A stretch of DNA of 64,000 bases from Acinetobacter variabilis (GCF_000369625.1 NZ_KB850113.1:504641-568640); one strand, 5' to 3'; positions 9,042-20,657 are shown, numbered from the stretch's first letter. A program made the numbers and translations. Notes: generated from the sequence alone by a model not told the origin.

Positions 9042-9416
9042 ATGACCAAGTATGCAATCAGTCCATTGTTGGGACAGGTGCTATCTAATGAATGTTCATC
9101 CCGTGAAATACTGGAACATCTCACCAATAAATGGTCAGTGCTGGTATTGCGCTGTTTAAGTGAGGGTGTACATCGTTTTAGTGAGCTGAAGCAGCGAATT
9201 GAAGGGATCAGTGAAAAGATGCTTGCACAAACCTTAAAAATGCTGGAGCAGGACGGTTTTATTTTAAGAACGGTATATCCGATTGTACCCCCTAAAGTGG
9301 AATATCAATTGACCATTACTGGTTCGCAAGCGGCAGAAAAAATAAATTATTTGATTGGCTGGGTAGAGCGGAGTTTGCCAGAGATTTTGGAAAATAAAGA
9401 GCGTGTTGCTAAATAA
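9042..9416 (+). CDS. HxlR-family transcriptional regulator
   Basis: A 124-residue winged-helix DNA-binding protein. The segment ILEHLTNKWSVLVLRCLSEG followed by FSELKQRIEGISEKMLAQTL is the HxlR signature; the recognition helix lies at about residues 50-66 and the wing at 75-92. A Cys sits near the N-terminus (about residue 19) and another at about 45, positions where some HxlR members sense quinones or disulfide stress, so redox sensing is possible but unproven. Such regulators usually sit beside an oxidoreductase they control; here no divergent or adjacent enzyme gene is present, so the target is unknown. The ATG has an AAAGGAAC ribosome site. Confidence 0.85.
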   Translation: MTKYAISPLLGQVLSNECSSREILEHLTNKWSVLVLRCLSEGVHRFSELKQRIEGISEKMLAQTLKMLEQDGFILRTVYPIVPPKVEYQLTITGSQAAEKINYLIGWVERSLPEILENKERVAK

Positions 9417-9445
9417 AACTTAAATTGCTTTTGGGGAAGCAATAA

Positions 9446-10078
9446 ATGGATAAATCAGAAAATTTAGTTGCTCGATTATTGGCAGTGTACGCAATTATCC
9501 TAACTTTATGCATCGCTATTTATGCGATCTTTCAACTTTTAGAAGTTGATCTCACTTTAGCGACTAATCTTTTACTTTGGTCAGCTGCAATCTTTGCTCC
9601 AATAGCCGTATTAATGACTTATACAAGCTGGAGAGAGCAGAAAGGGAGTGAAATTCTATCTAGTATGTCTAAAGATAATTATGCATCTTTGCTTGCATTA
9701 GAGAGTCATTTGATAGATGTAGCAAATAGCGTGAAATATCAATTTAAATCATGACAATTAAGTGAAAATAGAGAAAAACTTTTTAATAACCAGTATCTTT
9801 TTGAAATTGAAAAATTAAAAGATCGAACGTCTTCACTCAAAAAAAATCTGGATATGATAGTTCGGTATCAAAAGGAAAATATAGAATTAAAGACATTGGT
9901 AAATAATTTTAATTCTGAATGTGAGTTGGTGAATGAAGGTATAAAAGGGCTCTGTGATCATATTGGAACATATGGTAACGATGATACTTACTTTAAAGCT
10001 AATTATTTAAAATATGAAAATGATCTTGATATGACAGTAGGTGAAGCTAATAGACCGACCCAAGAGCTTAGAAATTAG
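9446..10078 (+). pseudogene. Hypothetical membrane-anchored coiled-coil protein interrupted by an in-frame TGA
   Basis: The frame opened by the ATG at 9446 gives two membrane segments (about residues 12-31 and 40-60) and a helical stretch, then meets TGA at 9752-9754. The same frame continues without another stop to 10078 for about 107 more codons, with charged, heptad-like content (LFEIEKLKDRTSSL, QKENIELKTL). The whole is therefore best read as one gene of about 210 codons with a single nonsense change, probably CGA to TGA. A truncated 102-residue membrane product could still be made. No family recognised. It has a GGGGAAG ribosome site and follows the HxlR gene by 29 bp. Confidence 0.6.
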
Positions 10079-11670
<1,592 letters not shown>

Positions 11671-11697
11671 TCTTTTAAAGATAAGTCTGAGGACAAG

Positions 11698-12831
11698 ATG
11701 ATAGAAGTGGTAGATGGGCAACGTCAGCTCAAGGGTTGTAAACGAATCGTTGTTAAAATCGGATCATCTTTACTCACAGCAAACGGGCAAGGTTTAGATT
11801 TAGATGCGATCTCGCATTGGGCAGGACAAATCGCGGATCTACACAATGCCGGACACGAGATTATTCTCGTTTCTTCCGGAGCTGTGGCTGAAGGTATGGT
11901 TCGAATGAAACTTGAGAATCGACCCACGGATCTACCCAGTCTTCAGGCTTGTGCTGCCATTGGTCAAATGGGTTTAATCCAGACCTGGTCAAGTGTACTG
12001 GAAAAACACAGCATTCAAACCGCTCAGGTATTATTGACTCATGATGATCTGGCAGACCGTCGTCGCTATCTCAACTCTTGTGATGCTTTGCAACACCTGA
12101 TTGACTGGCATGTGATTCCAGTCATTAATGAAAATGACACGGTTTCTACTGATGAAATCCGCTTTGGTGATAACGATACACTCGCAGCGATGGTCGCAGG
12201 TCAAGTTCATGCAGATCTGCTGATTATCCTGACTGATCAGGAAGGCATGTTTGACTCGGATCCACGTTCTAATCCGGATGCCAAACTGTTTCATACCGTG
12301 CGTGCCATGGATGAAAGCCTGTTTGATATGGCAGGCGGCGGCGGAAAATTTGGTCGTGGCGGTATGCTGACCAAAGTCCGTGCTGCACGTCTGGCTGCAA
12401 AATCTGGTTGTCCAACGCTGATCGCTAGTGGTGATAGCGACAATGTTTTATCGCGCCTAATGGCAGGTGAAATGTTGGGTACACTTTTTATCACTGATGA
12501 TGATCGCATGACTGCACATCAGCAATGGTTAGCAGCGCATCTGCAAACTGCAGGTCGTCTGGTGATTGATGATGGTGCGGTTAAAGCCATCAAAGAAAAT
12601 CACCGTAGCTTGTTGCCTGTCGGTGTCAAAGCGGTAGAAGGACATTTTGACCGTGGTGATGTAGTGGAATGTGTCGATCGACAAGGTCACCGTATTGCTG
12701 TAGGACGTGTCAACTTCAGTTCGCGTTCAGCAGAAATCGTCAAAGGTCTGGCCTCAGATAAAGTGCATCAGGTCTTAGGTGAAGCGCGTTCTTTAGAGAT
12801 GATTCACCGCAATCATATGGCGATTTACTAA
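11698..12831 (+). CDS. proB: Glutamate 5-kinase
   Basis: First step of proline synthesis: ATP-dependent phosphorylation of glutamate to gamma-glutamyl phosphate. The amino-acid-kinase domain covers residues 1 to about 265, with VVKIGSSLL near the N-terminus, the INENDTVS segment, and [12 protein letters not shown] as the nucleotide/substrate region. A C-terminal PUA domain (about 285-370) completes the standard 367-377 residue architecture. AGGAC precedes the ATG. The 27-bp gap from obgE and the strong terminator downstream suggest an obgE-proB unit. Feedback inhibition by proline is known for the family. Confidence 0.96.
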   Translation: MIEVVDGQRQLKGCKRIVVKIGSSLLTANGQGLDLDAISHWAGQIADLHNAGHEIILVSSGAVAEGMVRMKLENRPTDLPSLQACAAIGQMGLIQTWSSVLEKHSIQTAQVLLTHDDLADRRRYLNSCDALQHLIDWHVIPVINENDTVSTDEIRFGDNDTLAAMVAGQVHADLLIILTDQEGMFDSDPRSNPDAKLFHTVRAMDESLFDMAGGGGKFGRGGMLTKVRAARLAAKSGCPTLIASGDSDNVLSRLMAGEMLGTLFITDDDRMTAHQQWLAAHLQTAGRLVIDDGAVKAIKENHRSLLPVGVKAVEGHFDRGDVVECVDRQGHRIAVGRVNFSSRSAEIVKGLASDKVHQVLGEARSLEMIHRNHMAIY

Positions 12832-12844
12832 ATCTTCGGTCTAT

Positions 12845-12877
12845 AAAAAAATCCCGCTTTCGAGCGGGATTTTTTTA
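12845..12877 (+). terminator. Terminator after proB (bidirectional)
   Basis: Perfect stem ATCCCGCT (12851-12858) / AGCGGGAT (12863-12870) with TTCG loop, extended by A and T runs on both sides, so it can serve proB and the convergent PAP2 gene. Confidence 0.9.
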
Positions 12878-12894
12878 TGACATTTGGATTAAGT

Positions 12895-13491
12895 TTATTT
12901 AATCCATCCCATTCGAATAAAAGGCTTAAACAGGAATTGATGAATACTGAAAATAAAGCGCATGATTTTATTCTCATATTTCCACCAGAGCGGTAAGCCG
13001 GCAAGATTGACTGCTAAAGCAATCAGGAATGCTCCCACCATATCAATCGGAAAATGTACACCCACATAAACTCGTGACCAGGCTACCAGCCAAGCAGTCC
13101 AGAGCAGGATTCGTCCCAAATCACGTTGTGCTGAGAAATAATAGGCAAAGGCAATCCCGCTGAAAATACTCATGTGATTGCTTGGGAATGAACCTGTAGG
13201 CGCATGTTCAATCAGAGTTCGGCCAACTTCCATGACAAAAGGGCGAGGTGTGTTTAGAACTGCAGATAATACCTCGCTAATCGACAAGGTAATTGCTGTG
13301 AAGATTGCAGCTTTAATAATCCCGGTTTTTACTTCATGACTACCACGCAGCCAGGCAATAGCAAAAATCAGCAGGAATACATACACCAGATCATGCGCTA
13401 TCAGACTGGCATAGTTAATCATCCAGATCGAGGCTTGGTCAGGTACATTGAGAAGATGAAACAGATACAGGTTCAATTGATCGAGTGACAT
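12895..13491 (-). CDS. PAP2-family phosphatase, undecaprenyl-diphosphatase (BcrC/YbjG) type
   Basis: An inner-membrane phosphatase with about six membrane segments and the three PAP2 motifs: an abbreviated TPRPF for motif 1, GSFPSNHMS for motif 2 and SRVYVGVHFPIDMVGA for motif 3, which carries the catalytic His. The PSNH and SRVYVGVHFP forms match the BcrC/YbjG class that recycles undecaprenyl pyrophosphate for cell-wall synthesis at the outer face of the membrane. I chose the ATG at 13491 (198 residues). A TTG 21 bp upstream (13512) is open but less likely. Substrate assignment is by family resemblance. Confidence 0.85.
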   Translation of the reverse strand: MSLDQLNLYLFHLLNVPDQASIWMINYASLIAHDLVYVFLLIFAIAWLRGSHEVKTGIIKAAIFTAITLSISEVLSAVLNTPRPFVMEVGRTLIEHAPTGSFPSNHMSIFSGIAFAYYFSAQRDLGRILLWTAWLVAWSRVYVGVHFPIDMVGAFLIALAVNLAGLPLWWKYENKIMRFIFSIHQFLFKPFIRMGWIK

Positions 13492-13601
13492 GAGGAGAGA
13501 GGGTTGACACAAATGTCCGTTACTCTAAACCGATCAAAGCTCAATTCATATCTGAGTTTGTATGAATTTGTAGCATTGATTTTTCAGAGAATATTCACAT
13601 G

Positions 13602-13630
13602 ATAAAAAAACCACTCAAAAGAGTGGTTCT
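13602..13630 (-). terminator. Terminator after the SIMPL gene (minus strand)
   Basis: Stem AACCACTC (13609-13616) / GAGTGGTT (13621-13628), loop of four, with a run of T on the minus strand beyond 13609. Confidence 0.8.
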
Positions 13631-13657
13631 TAAAAGTCTGAGGAATATAATGAAGTC

Positions 13658-14362
13658 TTATTTAAACTGAATCGCCCCATTCGCGCTGACGGTCATTTGC
13701 GATTCACCCGCCGCAAATTCCTGCTCAGGAACCGCCATATCAGCCGATGCAGATTTCATCATGGCCATACGCGGTACTGGCTGTGGTGAATAATTGTTAG
13801 TATTCAGGTTTAAGTTCACCAGTTGATAACTCGGTTTATTCCAGGTCTGGGTGAGTGCCTGTGCGCGTTGCTGGAAGTTTTTGGTGGCTTCAATTATCAG
13901 TTCGCTTTCAACTTTTTTACGCTTTTCGTCTGATACTTTAAAGTTAATCGACTGGGTCTGGAAGTGCTGTTGTAATTCGGCAATCAGTTGAGATGTCGCT
14001 TTAAAATCTTTCGATTCCAGACGAATTTGGGCACGACCACGCCATTCTTTCAATTTACGGTTGTCATTGTCATAAATAGGGTAAGTACTTTGTGCCCCAG
14101 TCTCGATTTTCACAGTTGGATATTTGCGTGCTGTGGCGATCGCCTGACTCATCAGCTGGTTAATTTGAGTGGCCAGTTCAGCTGGTTGTTTGTTGGATTT
14201 TTCAATATAAAGCACAGCATGCATTTCATCATTTGAGATTTCACGGCTGGCCTCTGCTGAAAGATTAACAACATTATAATTCAGAGATTCAGCAGGAGCT
14301 GCGAATGTGCCTGTGGAGAGGGTGCTGGCAAGGATCAAACTGGTAAGTGCTAAGAGACGCAT
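13658..14362 (-). CDS. Periplasmic SIMPL-domain protein (DUF541)
   Basis: A 234-residue exported protein. The signal peptide runs to about residue 21 (core SLILASTLSTGTFA, cleavage near F-A-A-P-A). The mature part fits the SIMPL/DUF541 fold: NLSAEASREISNDEMHAVL at the start, a central two-fold alternation of beta strands and helices, and a C-terminal segment ending M-T-V-S-A-N-G-A-I-Q-F. Family members such as E. coli YggE are periplasmic, form ring oligomers and are linked to oxidative stress; the precise role is unknown. It is transcribed alone on the minus strand, with a terminator directly downstream. Confidence 0.85.
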   Translation of the reverse strand: MRLLALTSLILASTLSTGTFAAPAESLNYNVVNLSAEASREISNDEMHAVLYIEKSNKQPAELATQINQLMSQAIATARKYPTVKIETGAQSTYPIYDNDNRKLKEWRGRAQIRLESKDFKATSQLIAELQQHFQTQSINFKVSDEKRKKVESELIIEATKNFQQRAQALTQTWNKPSYQLVNLNLNTNNYSPQPVPRMAMMKSASADMAVPEQEFAAGESQMTVSANGAIQFK

Positions 14363-14837
14363 GAAATTGTCCTGTTTTTCTTAAAATTGGCCATCTAAGC
14401 CGTTGTTAAAATATTAAATCTCAATTGTGATCTTTTTACGAAATATTTGTCGTAAGAGTGTTAAATTTTCTTTAATTTTATCTCATTATTTAATTTATAT
14501 TTATTATTAATAATTAAATACTTAATAAATAATTTTAAGATTGATTACCTGAATGCCGCCTGCGCTACAAAAAAGCATAAAAGAACACGCTTTTCTTTCT
14601 GCTGTCACACTGTAAGATGATGATTTAGGGGATGGATTAGCATGATGTTTTTTTTCGATAAAGATTAGGACAAAATGTGACTGAAAGTTGTTTATTTTCC
14701 TGAAAAATTCGGTATCATCCGCCTCCTAGTTGTTCGAATACAAAACTGCTAGCTAGAACCTTTATAAAGCGCCGAGTCAAAGGACCAAACGTCACCAGAC
14801 TTATTTCTTTCACCCATATCAGAGATGGTAATTCGAT
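14363..14837. other. Divergent AT-rich spacer holding the dat leader
   Basis: No gene seen. A possible promoter for dat is TTGTTT at 14688-14693 with TATCAT at 14713-14718, although the 19-bp spacing is long. That would leave a leader of about 110 nt before the dat ATG. The 14400-14540 part is almost pure A and T and likely carries the SIMPL promoter. Confidence 0.35.
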
Positions 14838-16211
14838 ATGAGCGTTACTTCTGTAAACCCTGCCACCAATTCCACAAACGAATACTACTTGACTCGCCAA
14901 AGTCAGATGGAATCGAATGTGCGTAGTTATCCACGTAAATTACCGTTAGCGATAGCGAAAGCACAAGGTTGCTGGGTTACCGATGTTGAAGGTACTGAGT
15001 ACCTTGATTGTTTAGCTGGGGCAGGGACGTTGGCTTTAGGCCATAATCATCCTGCAGTCATTCAAAGTATCCAGGATACAATTGCAAGCGGTTTACCATT
15101 GCATACCCTGGATCTTACTACTCCTTTAAAAGATGCTTTTACCGAAGCACTTCTTTCTTATCTTCCAGGTGGCCAAGAAGAGTACTGCTTGCAGTTCTGT
15201 GGTCCATCAGGTGCAGATGCAACTGAAGCCGCGATTAAACTGGCGAAAACCTTTACTGGTCGTAGCTCAGTGATCAGCTTCTCTGGCGGTTATCATGGTA
15301 TGACTCACGGTGCATTGGCAATGACAGGTAACCTGTCTGCGAAAAATGCAGTGAACGGTTTGATGCCGGGTGTACAGTTCATGCCGTATCCGCATGAATA
15401 CCGTTGCCCACTGGGTCTTGGCGGTGAAGCCGGCGTTGATGCTCTGACTTACTACTTTGAAAATTTCATTGAAGATGTAGAAAGCGGTGTGACTAAACCT
15501 GCAGCTGTGATTCTTGAAGCGATTCAGGGCGAAGGCGGTGTGGTAACTGCACCAGTAAAATGGTTGCAAAAAATCCGCGAAGTGACTGAAAAACACAACA
15601 TCGTGTTGATTCTTGATGAAGTTCAGGCAGGCTTTGCGCGTTCAGGCAAAATGTTTGCATTCGAACACGCGGGGATTGAACCTGATGTGGTGGTAATGTC
15701 TAAAGCTGTAGGTGGTAGTTTGCCGCTTGCCGTACTTGGTATTAAACGTAAGTTTGATGCTTGGCAACCTGCTGGTCATACCGGTACTTTCCGTGGTAAC
15801 CAATTGGCGATGGGCACAGGTCTTGCAACGATCAATACCATTAAAGAACAGAACCTGGCGCAAAATGCACAAGAGCGTGGTGATTTCCTGCAAGCTGAAC
15901 TGAAAAAACTGGCTGCTGAATTCCCATGTATCGGTAACGTGCGTGGTCGCGGTCTGATGATCGGTGTTGAAATCGTCGACGAGCGTAAACCAGCGGATCA
16001 TATGGGTTCTTTCCCTGCTGATGGCCAATTGGCTGCAGCAATTCAAACCGCTTGTTTCAACAACAAACTGTTGCTGGAAAAAGGTGGGCGTAATGGTACA
16101 GTAATCCGTTTACTTTGCCCATTGATCATCACTCAGGCTGAGTGTGAAGAAGTTCTGGTTCGCTTCAAGAAAGCGGTTGCTGAAGCTCTAGTCGCAGTTC
16201 GAGGCGCGTAA
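14838..16211 (+). CDS. dat: L-2,4-diaminobutyrate:2-oxoglutarate 4-aminotransferase
   Basis: PLP enzyme that makes L-2,4-diaminobutyrate from aspartate-4-semialdehyde and glutamate. It is a class III aminotransferase of 457 residues with [15 protein letters not shown] for cofactor phosphate binding, [13 protein letters not shown] with the PLP-contacting Asp, and the Schiff-base lysine in [13 protein letters not shown]. The immediately following decarboxylase gene (3-bp gap) makes the pair match the dat-ddc cluster described from Acinetobacter baumannii, which yields 1,3-diaminopropane. The ATG follows a long leader and the ribosome site (AGAGATGG) is modest. Without ddc beside it, a generic ornithine/GABA-type aminotransferase would have been the alternative. 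Confidence 0.93.
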   Translation: MSVTSVNPATNSTNEYYLTRQSQMESNVRSYPRKLPLAIAKAQGCWVTDVEGTEYLDCLAGAGTLALGHNHPAVIQSIQDTIASGLPLHTLDLTTPLKDAFTEALLSYLPGGQEEYCLQFCGPSGADATEAAIKLAKTFTGRSSVISFSGGYHGMTHGALAMTGNLSAKNAVNGLMPGVQFMPYPHEYRCPLGLGGEAGVDALTYYFENFIEDVESGVTKPAAVILEAIQGEGGVVTAPVKWLQKIREVTEKHNIVLILDEVQAGFARSGKMFAFEHAGIEPDVVVMSKAVGGSLPLAVLGIKRKFDAWQPAGHTGTFRGNQLAMGTGLATINTIKEQNLAQNAQERGDFLQAELKKLAAEFPCIGNVRGRGLMIGVEIVDERKPADHMGSFPADGQLAAAIQTACFNNKLLLEKGGRNGTVIRLLCPLIITQAECEEVLVRFKKAVAEALVAVRGA

Positions 16212-16214
16212 TTC

Positions 16215-17747
16215 ATGATAGATTTTGCAGAACACCGTAAAGCGTTACTCTGCAATGATGCTGCATCTATCGCTGACTATGAGTCGGCGATGGATCAGGC
16301 GACCAAAGCGGTTGCAGCATGGTTGCAAAACGACAAGATGTATACCGGCGGTAGCATCAAGGAATTGCGTAGCGCAATTGCGTTCAATCCTTCTAAAGAA
16401 GGCTTGGGCGTACAGAAATCTTTAGAGCGTATGGTTGAGCTATTCCTCAACAAGAGCTTGAAAGTACATCATCCGCATTCGCTAGCACATTTGCATTGCC
16501 CGACGATGGTCACCAGCCAGATCGCGGAAGTGCTCATTAATGCCACTAACCAGTCAATGGACTCTTGGGATCAAAGCCCGGCAGGTTCTTTGATGGAAGT
16601 GCAGCTGATTGACTGGCTACGTCAGAAAGTTGGCTATGGCTCAGGTCAGGCAGGTGTGTTCACTTCTGGTGGTACCCAATCCAACCTGATGGGTGTATTA
16701 CTGGCACGTGATGCCTGCATCGCGAAAAACTGGAAAGATGAAAACGGTAATCCGTGGTCTGTTCAGCGTGACGGCATCCCTGCGGATGCAATGCGTAACG
16801 TCAAAGTCATCTGTTCTGAAAATGCACACTTCTCTGTGCAAAAGAACATGGCGATGATGGGCATGGGCTTCCAATCTGTCGTGACTGTGCCTGTGAATGA
16901 AAATGCTCAGATGGACGTTGATGCGCTGGAAAAAACCATGGCGCATCTTCAGTCTGAAGGCAAGATCGTGGCATGTGTAGTCGCAACAGCGGGTACGACT
17001 GATGCTGGCGCAATTGATCCACTGAAACAGATTCGTGAAATCACCAATAAATATGGCGCGTGGATGCATATCGACGCAGCATGGGGTGGTGCGCTGATCC
17101 TGTCGAATGACTATCGTTCTATGCTGGATGGCATCGAGCTGTCTGATTCTGTGACACTGGATTTCCATAAGCATTACTTCCAGACCATTTCATGTGGTGC
17201 ATTCTTGCTGAAAGATGAAGCGAACTATCGTTTCATGCACTACGAAGCAGAATATCTGAACTCTGCTTATGATGAAGAGCACGGTGTTCCTAACTTGGTA
17301 TCGAAGTCTCTACAAACGACTCGTCGTTTTGACGCGTTGAAATTGTGGATGACTGTAGAAGCGTTGGGTGAAGAGCTTTATGGTTCAATGATCGACCATG
17401 GTGTGAAACTGACTCGTGAAGTGGCTGACTACATCAAGGCAACTGATGGCCTGGAACTTCTGGTTGAGCCACAATTTGCATCGGTATTATTCCGTGTGGT
17501 TCCAGCAGGCTATCCAGCTGAGTTTGTCGATGCCTTGAACCAGAACGTCGCAGATGAACTGTTTGCGCGTGGTGAAGCGAATATTGGTGTCACCAAAGTC
17601 GGTCAGGTTCAATCTCTGAAAATGACGACTTTAAGCCCAGTTGCAACACTTGAAAACGTGAAGAACTTGCTGGCACTTGTGCTTGCAGAAGCGGATCGTA
17701 TCAAGGGTTCAATTGCTGATGGTACTTATACGCCGCCAATCGCATAA
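16215..17747 (+). CDS. ddc: L-2,4-diaminobutyrate decarboxylase
   Basis: PLP-dependent group II decarboxylase converting L-2,4-diaminobutyrate to 1,3-diaminopropane. At 510 residues it has the family length. Visible landmarks are [11 protein letters not shown] near residue 92, [18 protein letters not shown] for cofactor binding, [13 protein letters not shown] with the conserved Asp, and the PLP lysine in DFHKHYF. The start lies 3 bp after the dat stop, so the genes are co-transcribed and probably coupled. The product polyamine is typical of Acinetobacter and, in A. baumannii, is tied to surface motility; that phenotype is prior knowledge. A strong terminator follows. Confidence 0.94.
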   Translation: MIDFAEHRKALLCNDAASIADYESAMDQATKAVAAWLQNDKMYTGGSIKELRSAIAFNPSKEGLGVQKSLERMVELFLNKSLKVHHPHSLAHLHCPTMVTSQIAEVLINATNQSMDSWDQSPAGSLMEVQLIDWLRQKVGYGSGQAGVFTSGGTQSNLMGVLLARDACIAKNWKDENGNPWSVQRDGIPADAMRNVKVICSENAHFSVQKNMAMMGMGFQSVVTVPVNENAQMDVDALEKTMAHLQSEGKIVACVVATAGTTDAGAIDPLKQIREITNKYGAWMHIDAAWGGALILSNDYRSMLDGIELSDSVTLDFHKHYFQTISCGAFLLKDEANYRFMHYEAEYLNSAYDEEHGVPNLVSKSLQTTRRFDALKLWMTVEALGEELYGSMIDHGVKLTREVADYIKATDGLELLVEPQFASVLFRVVPAGYPAEFVDALNQNVADELFARGEANIGVTKVGQVQSLKMTTLSPVATLENVKNLLALVLAEADRIKGSIADGTYTPPIA

Positions 17748-17760
17748 GCGGTTGCAGGTG

Positions 17761-17791
17761 AAAAAAGGAGATCGTTAAGATCTCCTTTTTT
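17761..17791. terminator. Bidirectional terminator between ddc and the Rieske gene
   Basis: Perfect stem AAAAAAGGAGATC / GATCTCCTTTTTT around GTTAA. A and T runs on both sides let it work for both convergent genes. Confidence 0.9.
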
Positions 17792-17834
17792 ATTGGAATT
17801 TGGCTGACACATAGATAATGATTTTTAAATAAAA

Positions 17835-18887
17835 TTAAGCTGCAAATAAAGGACTAAAGCCTTTTTTCCTTAACAGTTTGCGGTACATGCTGGAGCTGCG
17901 ATCTGCCGGGAAATGTGCTTCCAGAGATAAGTCCAGCGGTAAAAACTCTGGCTTCTGATTTTCGACAATCAGGCGATCTTCTTCAAAAATCTTCAGATTA
18001 AAATCATAGGCTTCTTCGACGGGTAGGTCTTTATCATAATTACGACAGATAGGAGCAAACAGTCGGGTCTGACGGGCGGTCATCGGTGAAGCAGCATTCA
18101 TAATCACCTGTTTGGCATCATTAGGGAAATGAATGGTCAGGGTCGCGGTAAAGGGCAGACTAATTTCAAAATGTCGTAGCCATTTAAAATCTTCCTGACC
18201 ACGCTGATCTAACCCAATCGGATAACGGCCAACACTGCTGATATAGTCGGCACTGAAACCATATTCAGTTTCTATTGTGGTGTAATTCGGGACTTCAACA
18301 TCATTCGGATCACCAAAGGTATCCGGATGTACCCAGGCAAAATGGGCTACATCAATAAAGCCTTCTAGCTGTCTGCCAGCAAAACATTTGATGTCGACTT
18401 GTGGGCAAACCAGTTGCTGATAATCCGCATCATTCCAATAAGGCATCACTGGAATATTCGGTTCAGCGTCTTTGTCTGCTGTCAGTGAACACCAGATCAG
18501 ACCATAACGTTCAACCGCGGCATAGGTCCGTAAATGAAACCGATCTGAAATTTTATGCTGTGGATGTGCAGGGATACGGTTGCATTTACCTTGTATACCA
18601 AAACGCAAGCCATGATAAGGACAGACCACGCCTTGACCATTATTTTTTCCCAGACTTAAGGGCACACCACGATGCGGACAGGCATCCTTGGCCACGATCA
18701 GTTCATCCTGCATCTTGTAAATAACCAGTGGCATATCTAGCAACATTGTTCCTAGTGGCTGTTCAGAGACATCACGCGCTAAGGCCACTGGATACCAATA
18801 TTGAGCTAGGAGATGCCAGTCATGTTCTTCAAATGTCATGTGAATCGGTAAATCGGGATTGAAAACTGGAATGGTGGTGCTGTTCAT
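17835..18887 (-). CDS. Rieske-type aromatic ring-hydroxylating oxygenase, alpha subunit
   Basis: Oxygenase component with a Rieske 2Fe-2S cluster: CPHRGVPLSLG and, 17 residues on, CPYHGLRFG supply the Cys/His ligands (about residues 72-95). The catalytic domain has the mononuclear iron motif in FIDVAHFAWVHPDTFGD (D-x2-H-x3-H pattern, near residue 185), as in phthalate- and vanillate-type monocomponent alpha subunits. Substrate unknown; no reductase gene is beside it, so it must borrow one. I chose the ATG at 18887 (350 residues); the open frame extends 13 codons further to a TTG. An inverted repeat at 18958-18988, 70 bp upstream, may control it. It is divergent from the aldehyde dehydrogenase gene. 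Confidence 0.85.
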   Translation of the reverse strand: MNSTTIPVFNPDLPIHMTFEEHDWHLLAQYWYPVALARDVSEQPLGTMLLDMPLVIYKMQDELIVAKDACPHRGVPLSLGKNNGQGVVCPYHGLRFGIQGKCNRIPAHPQHKISDRFHLRTYAAVERYGLIWCSLTADKDAEPNIPVMPYWNDADYQQLVCPQVDIKCFAGRQLEGFIDVAHFAWVHPDTFGDPNDVEVPNYTTIETEYGFSADYISSVGRYPIGLDQRGQEDFKWLRHFEISLPFTATLTIHFPNDAKQVIMNAASPMTARQTRLFAPICRNYDKDLPVEEAYDFNLKIFEEDRLIVENQKPEFLPLDLSLEAHFPADRSSSMYRKLLRKKGFSPLFAA

Positions 18888-18957
18888 GGTGCTATCACTG
18901 TAATTCTTTATTTCAATATAGGCCAATGTGATGTTCTACGAAATTTCAAAGATCAGG

Positions 18958-18988
18958 ACATCCTGTTGCATAAATTCGAACAGGATGT
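18958..18988. promoter_or_regulatory. Palindromic operator candidate between the Rieske and aldehyde dehydrogenase genes
   Basis: Perfect 10-bp inverted repeat ACATCCTGTT (18958-18967) / AACAGGATGT (18979-18988) with an 11-bp spacer, in a divergent intergenic region and with no T-run on either side. This looks like a protein-binding dyad rather than a terminator. Confidence 0.55.
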
Positions 18989-19191
18989 AAGGAAGAATGA
19001 GCTATAGACAAAAAAATTAAAGGAAGCGATATTTAAAGCCCTTAAAAAGGTATACCGAAAGATACTTCTTCTATTTTCCATGCACAAAATGTGTATTCAG
19101 GGCTTTATACCTAATGTGATATGCAAGCTCCATTCAGACAAAATCAGCTAATGTCAGGGAACAACAAAAATATCTGATTCAGGATGAAGAG

Positions 19192-20622
19192 ATGACTAAT
19201 TTGCATGTATCCCAACCCGTTGACTGTATTATTCAAGGAAAAATGATACAAGGCGCTGCCGAAAGTTTTGTAGTGATCAATCCTGCTGATGAGCAGGTAT
19301 TGGCACTGTGTTCCTCTCCCTCAGAAGCACAAATTGAAGACACCATCCGTAGTGCCGAGCAGGCTTTTCATCAATGGAAAAATACGGATGAGGCCACGCG
19401 ACAGTCAATCTTGCATCGTATTGCGGATCGTATTGAAGAACATCGGGAAGAGTTAGCGCGTTTGGTGGTGAAGGAGCAGGGCAAACCTTATGCGCTGGCC
19501 GAATTTGAAGTCGGTGGGGCCATTGCCTGGACCCGCTATCAGGCAGAACTCAAGATTGAAACTGAAATCTTACAGGATGATGCCAATAAACGGATCGAAC
19601 TGCATCATCGGCCTTTAGGGATTGTGGCATCGGTCACTCCATGGAACTGGCCTTTAATGATTGCTGTCTGGCATATCATGCCGGCAATTCGCGCTGGCAA
19701 TGTGGTCATCAATAAACCTTCAGAATTTACCCCATTGTCGACCCTTCGACTCGGTGAGCTGATTCAGCAAGAAGTTGCACCTGGAGTCGTATCTATACTT
19801 ACTGGAGGCGGCGAAGTTGGGGCCAAGCTGACCAGTCACCCTGTAATTGCTAAAGTGGTATTTACCGGTTCGACCGCAACTGGTCAAAGAATCATGCAGA
19901 ACGCAGCTGCGACTTTCAAGCATTTAACACTGGAACTTGGTGGCAATGATGCAGGCATTGTTTTGCCAGATACCGACATTCAGGCAATGGTAGTCCGAAT
20001 CTTTCATGGAGCTTTTATCAACATGGGCCAGACCTGTGCTGCGTTGAAGCGTCTTTATGTGCATGACAGCCAGTATGATGCACTGGCACAGGAATTAGTA
20101 AAAGTCGCACAGCAACAATCTCTGGGAGATGGTTTAGCCGAGACGACTACTTTTGGTCCGGTACAAAATATTAAGCAATACCAAAAAGTTCAGGCCATGA
20201 TTCAGGAAGCCCGGGATGAAGGGGCAATAGTCATGACATCTGGTCAGAATCTATCGGATACAGGCTATTTTATTGCACCGACGATTGTGACCAATGTAAG
20301 CCCAGATAGCCGTCTGGTGCAGGAAGAGCAGTTTGGTCCGGTATTACCTTTGATCCGTTATCACGATATTGAAGAAGTACTGACTGAAGCCAACAATACG
20401 GATTTTGGTTTAGGTGGCTCAATCTGGTCATCCGATCTGGAGCAGGCGCAGCAGTTTGCTCAACGGCTGAGTTGTGGTACGGCATGGATCAATACGCATG
20501 GTGAGATTTTCCCACATGTACCTTTTGGCGGATGGAAGCATTCAGGTGTCGGTGCCCAGTTCGGACTGAGTGGTCTGCTCGAAAATACGATTCAGCAGAT
20601 TGTTCATATCAATAAAAATTAA
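19192..20622 (+). CDS. NAD(P)-dependent aldehyde dehydrogenase, probably arylacetaldehyde-oxidising
   Basis: A 476-residue member of the ALDH superfamily. Landmarks: the VTPWNWPLMI segment and NKPSEFTPLS for cofactor binding, the general-base Glu in TLELGGNDAG and the catalytic cysteine in GQTCAALKRL, then PFGGWKHSGVG near the C-terminus. The substrate is inferred from context: the next genes encode an Lrp-type regulator, an indole/phenylpyruvate decarboxylase and an aromatic amino acid permease, so oxidation of phenylacetaldehyde or indoleacetaldehyde to the acid is the likely job. GABA-pathway and other aldehydes remain possible. AGGATGAAGAG precedes the ATG. It converges on the regulator, with a shared terminator. 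Confidence 0.85.
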   Translation: MTNLHVSQPVDCIIQGKMIQGAAESFVVINPADEQVLALCSSPSEAQIEDTIRSAEQAFHQWKNTDEATRQSILHRIADRIEEHREELARLVVKEQGKPYALAEFEVGGAIAWTRYQAELKIETEILQDDANKRIELHHRPLGIVASVTPWNWPLMIAVWHIMPAIRAGNVVINKPSEFTPLSTLRLGELIQQEVAPGVVSILTGGGEVGAKLTSHPVIAKVVFTGSTATGQRIMQNAAATFKHLTLELGGNDAGIVLPDTDIQAMVVRIFHGAFINMGQTCAALKRLYVHDSQYDALAQELVKVAQQQSLGDGLAETTTFGPVQNIKQYQKVQAMIQEARDEGAIVMTSGQNLSDTGYFIAPTIVTNVSPDSRLVQEEQFGPVLPLIRYHDIEEVLTEANNTDFGLGGSIWSSDLEQAQQFAQRLSCGTAWINTHGEIFPHVPFGGWKHSGVGAQFGLSGLLENTIQQIVHINKN

Positions 20623-20625
20623 ATC

Positions 20626-20657
20626 AAAAAAAGCTCAAGTTAAACTTGAGCTTTTTT
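20626..20657. terminator. Bidirectional terminator between the aldehyde dehydrogenase and lrp-type genes
   Basis: Stem AAGCTCAAGT / ACTTGAGCTT with loop TAA, flanked by A7 and T6 runs. Confidence 0.9.
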
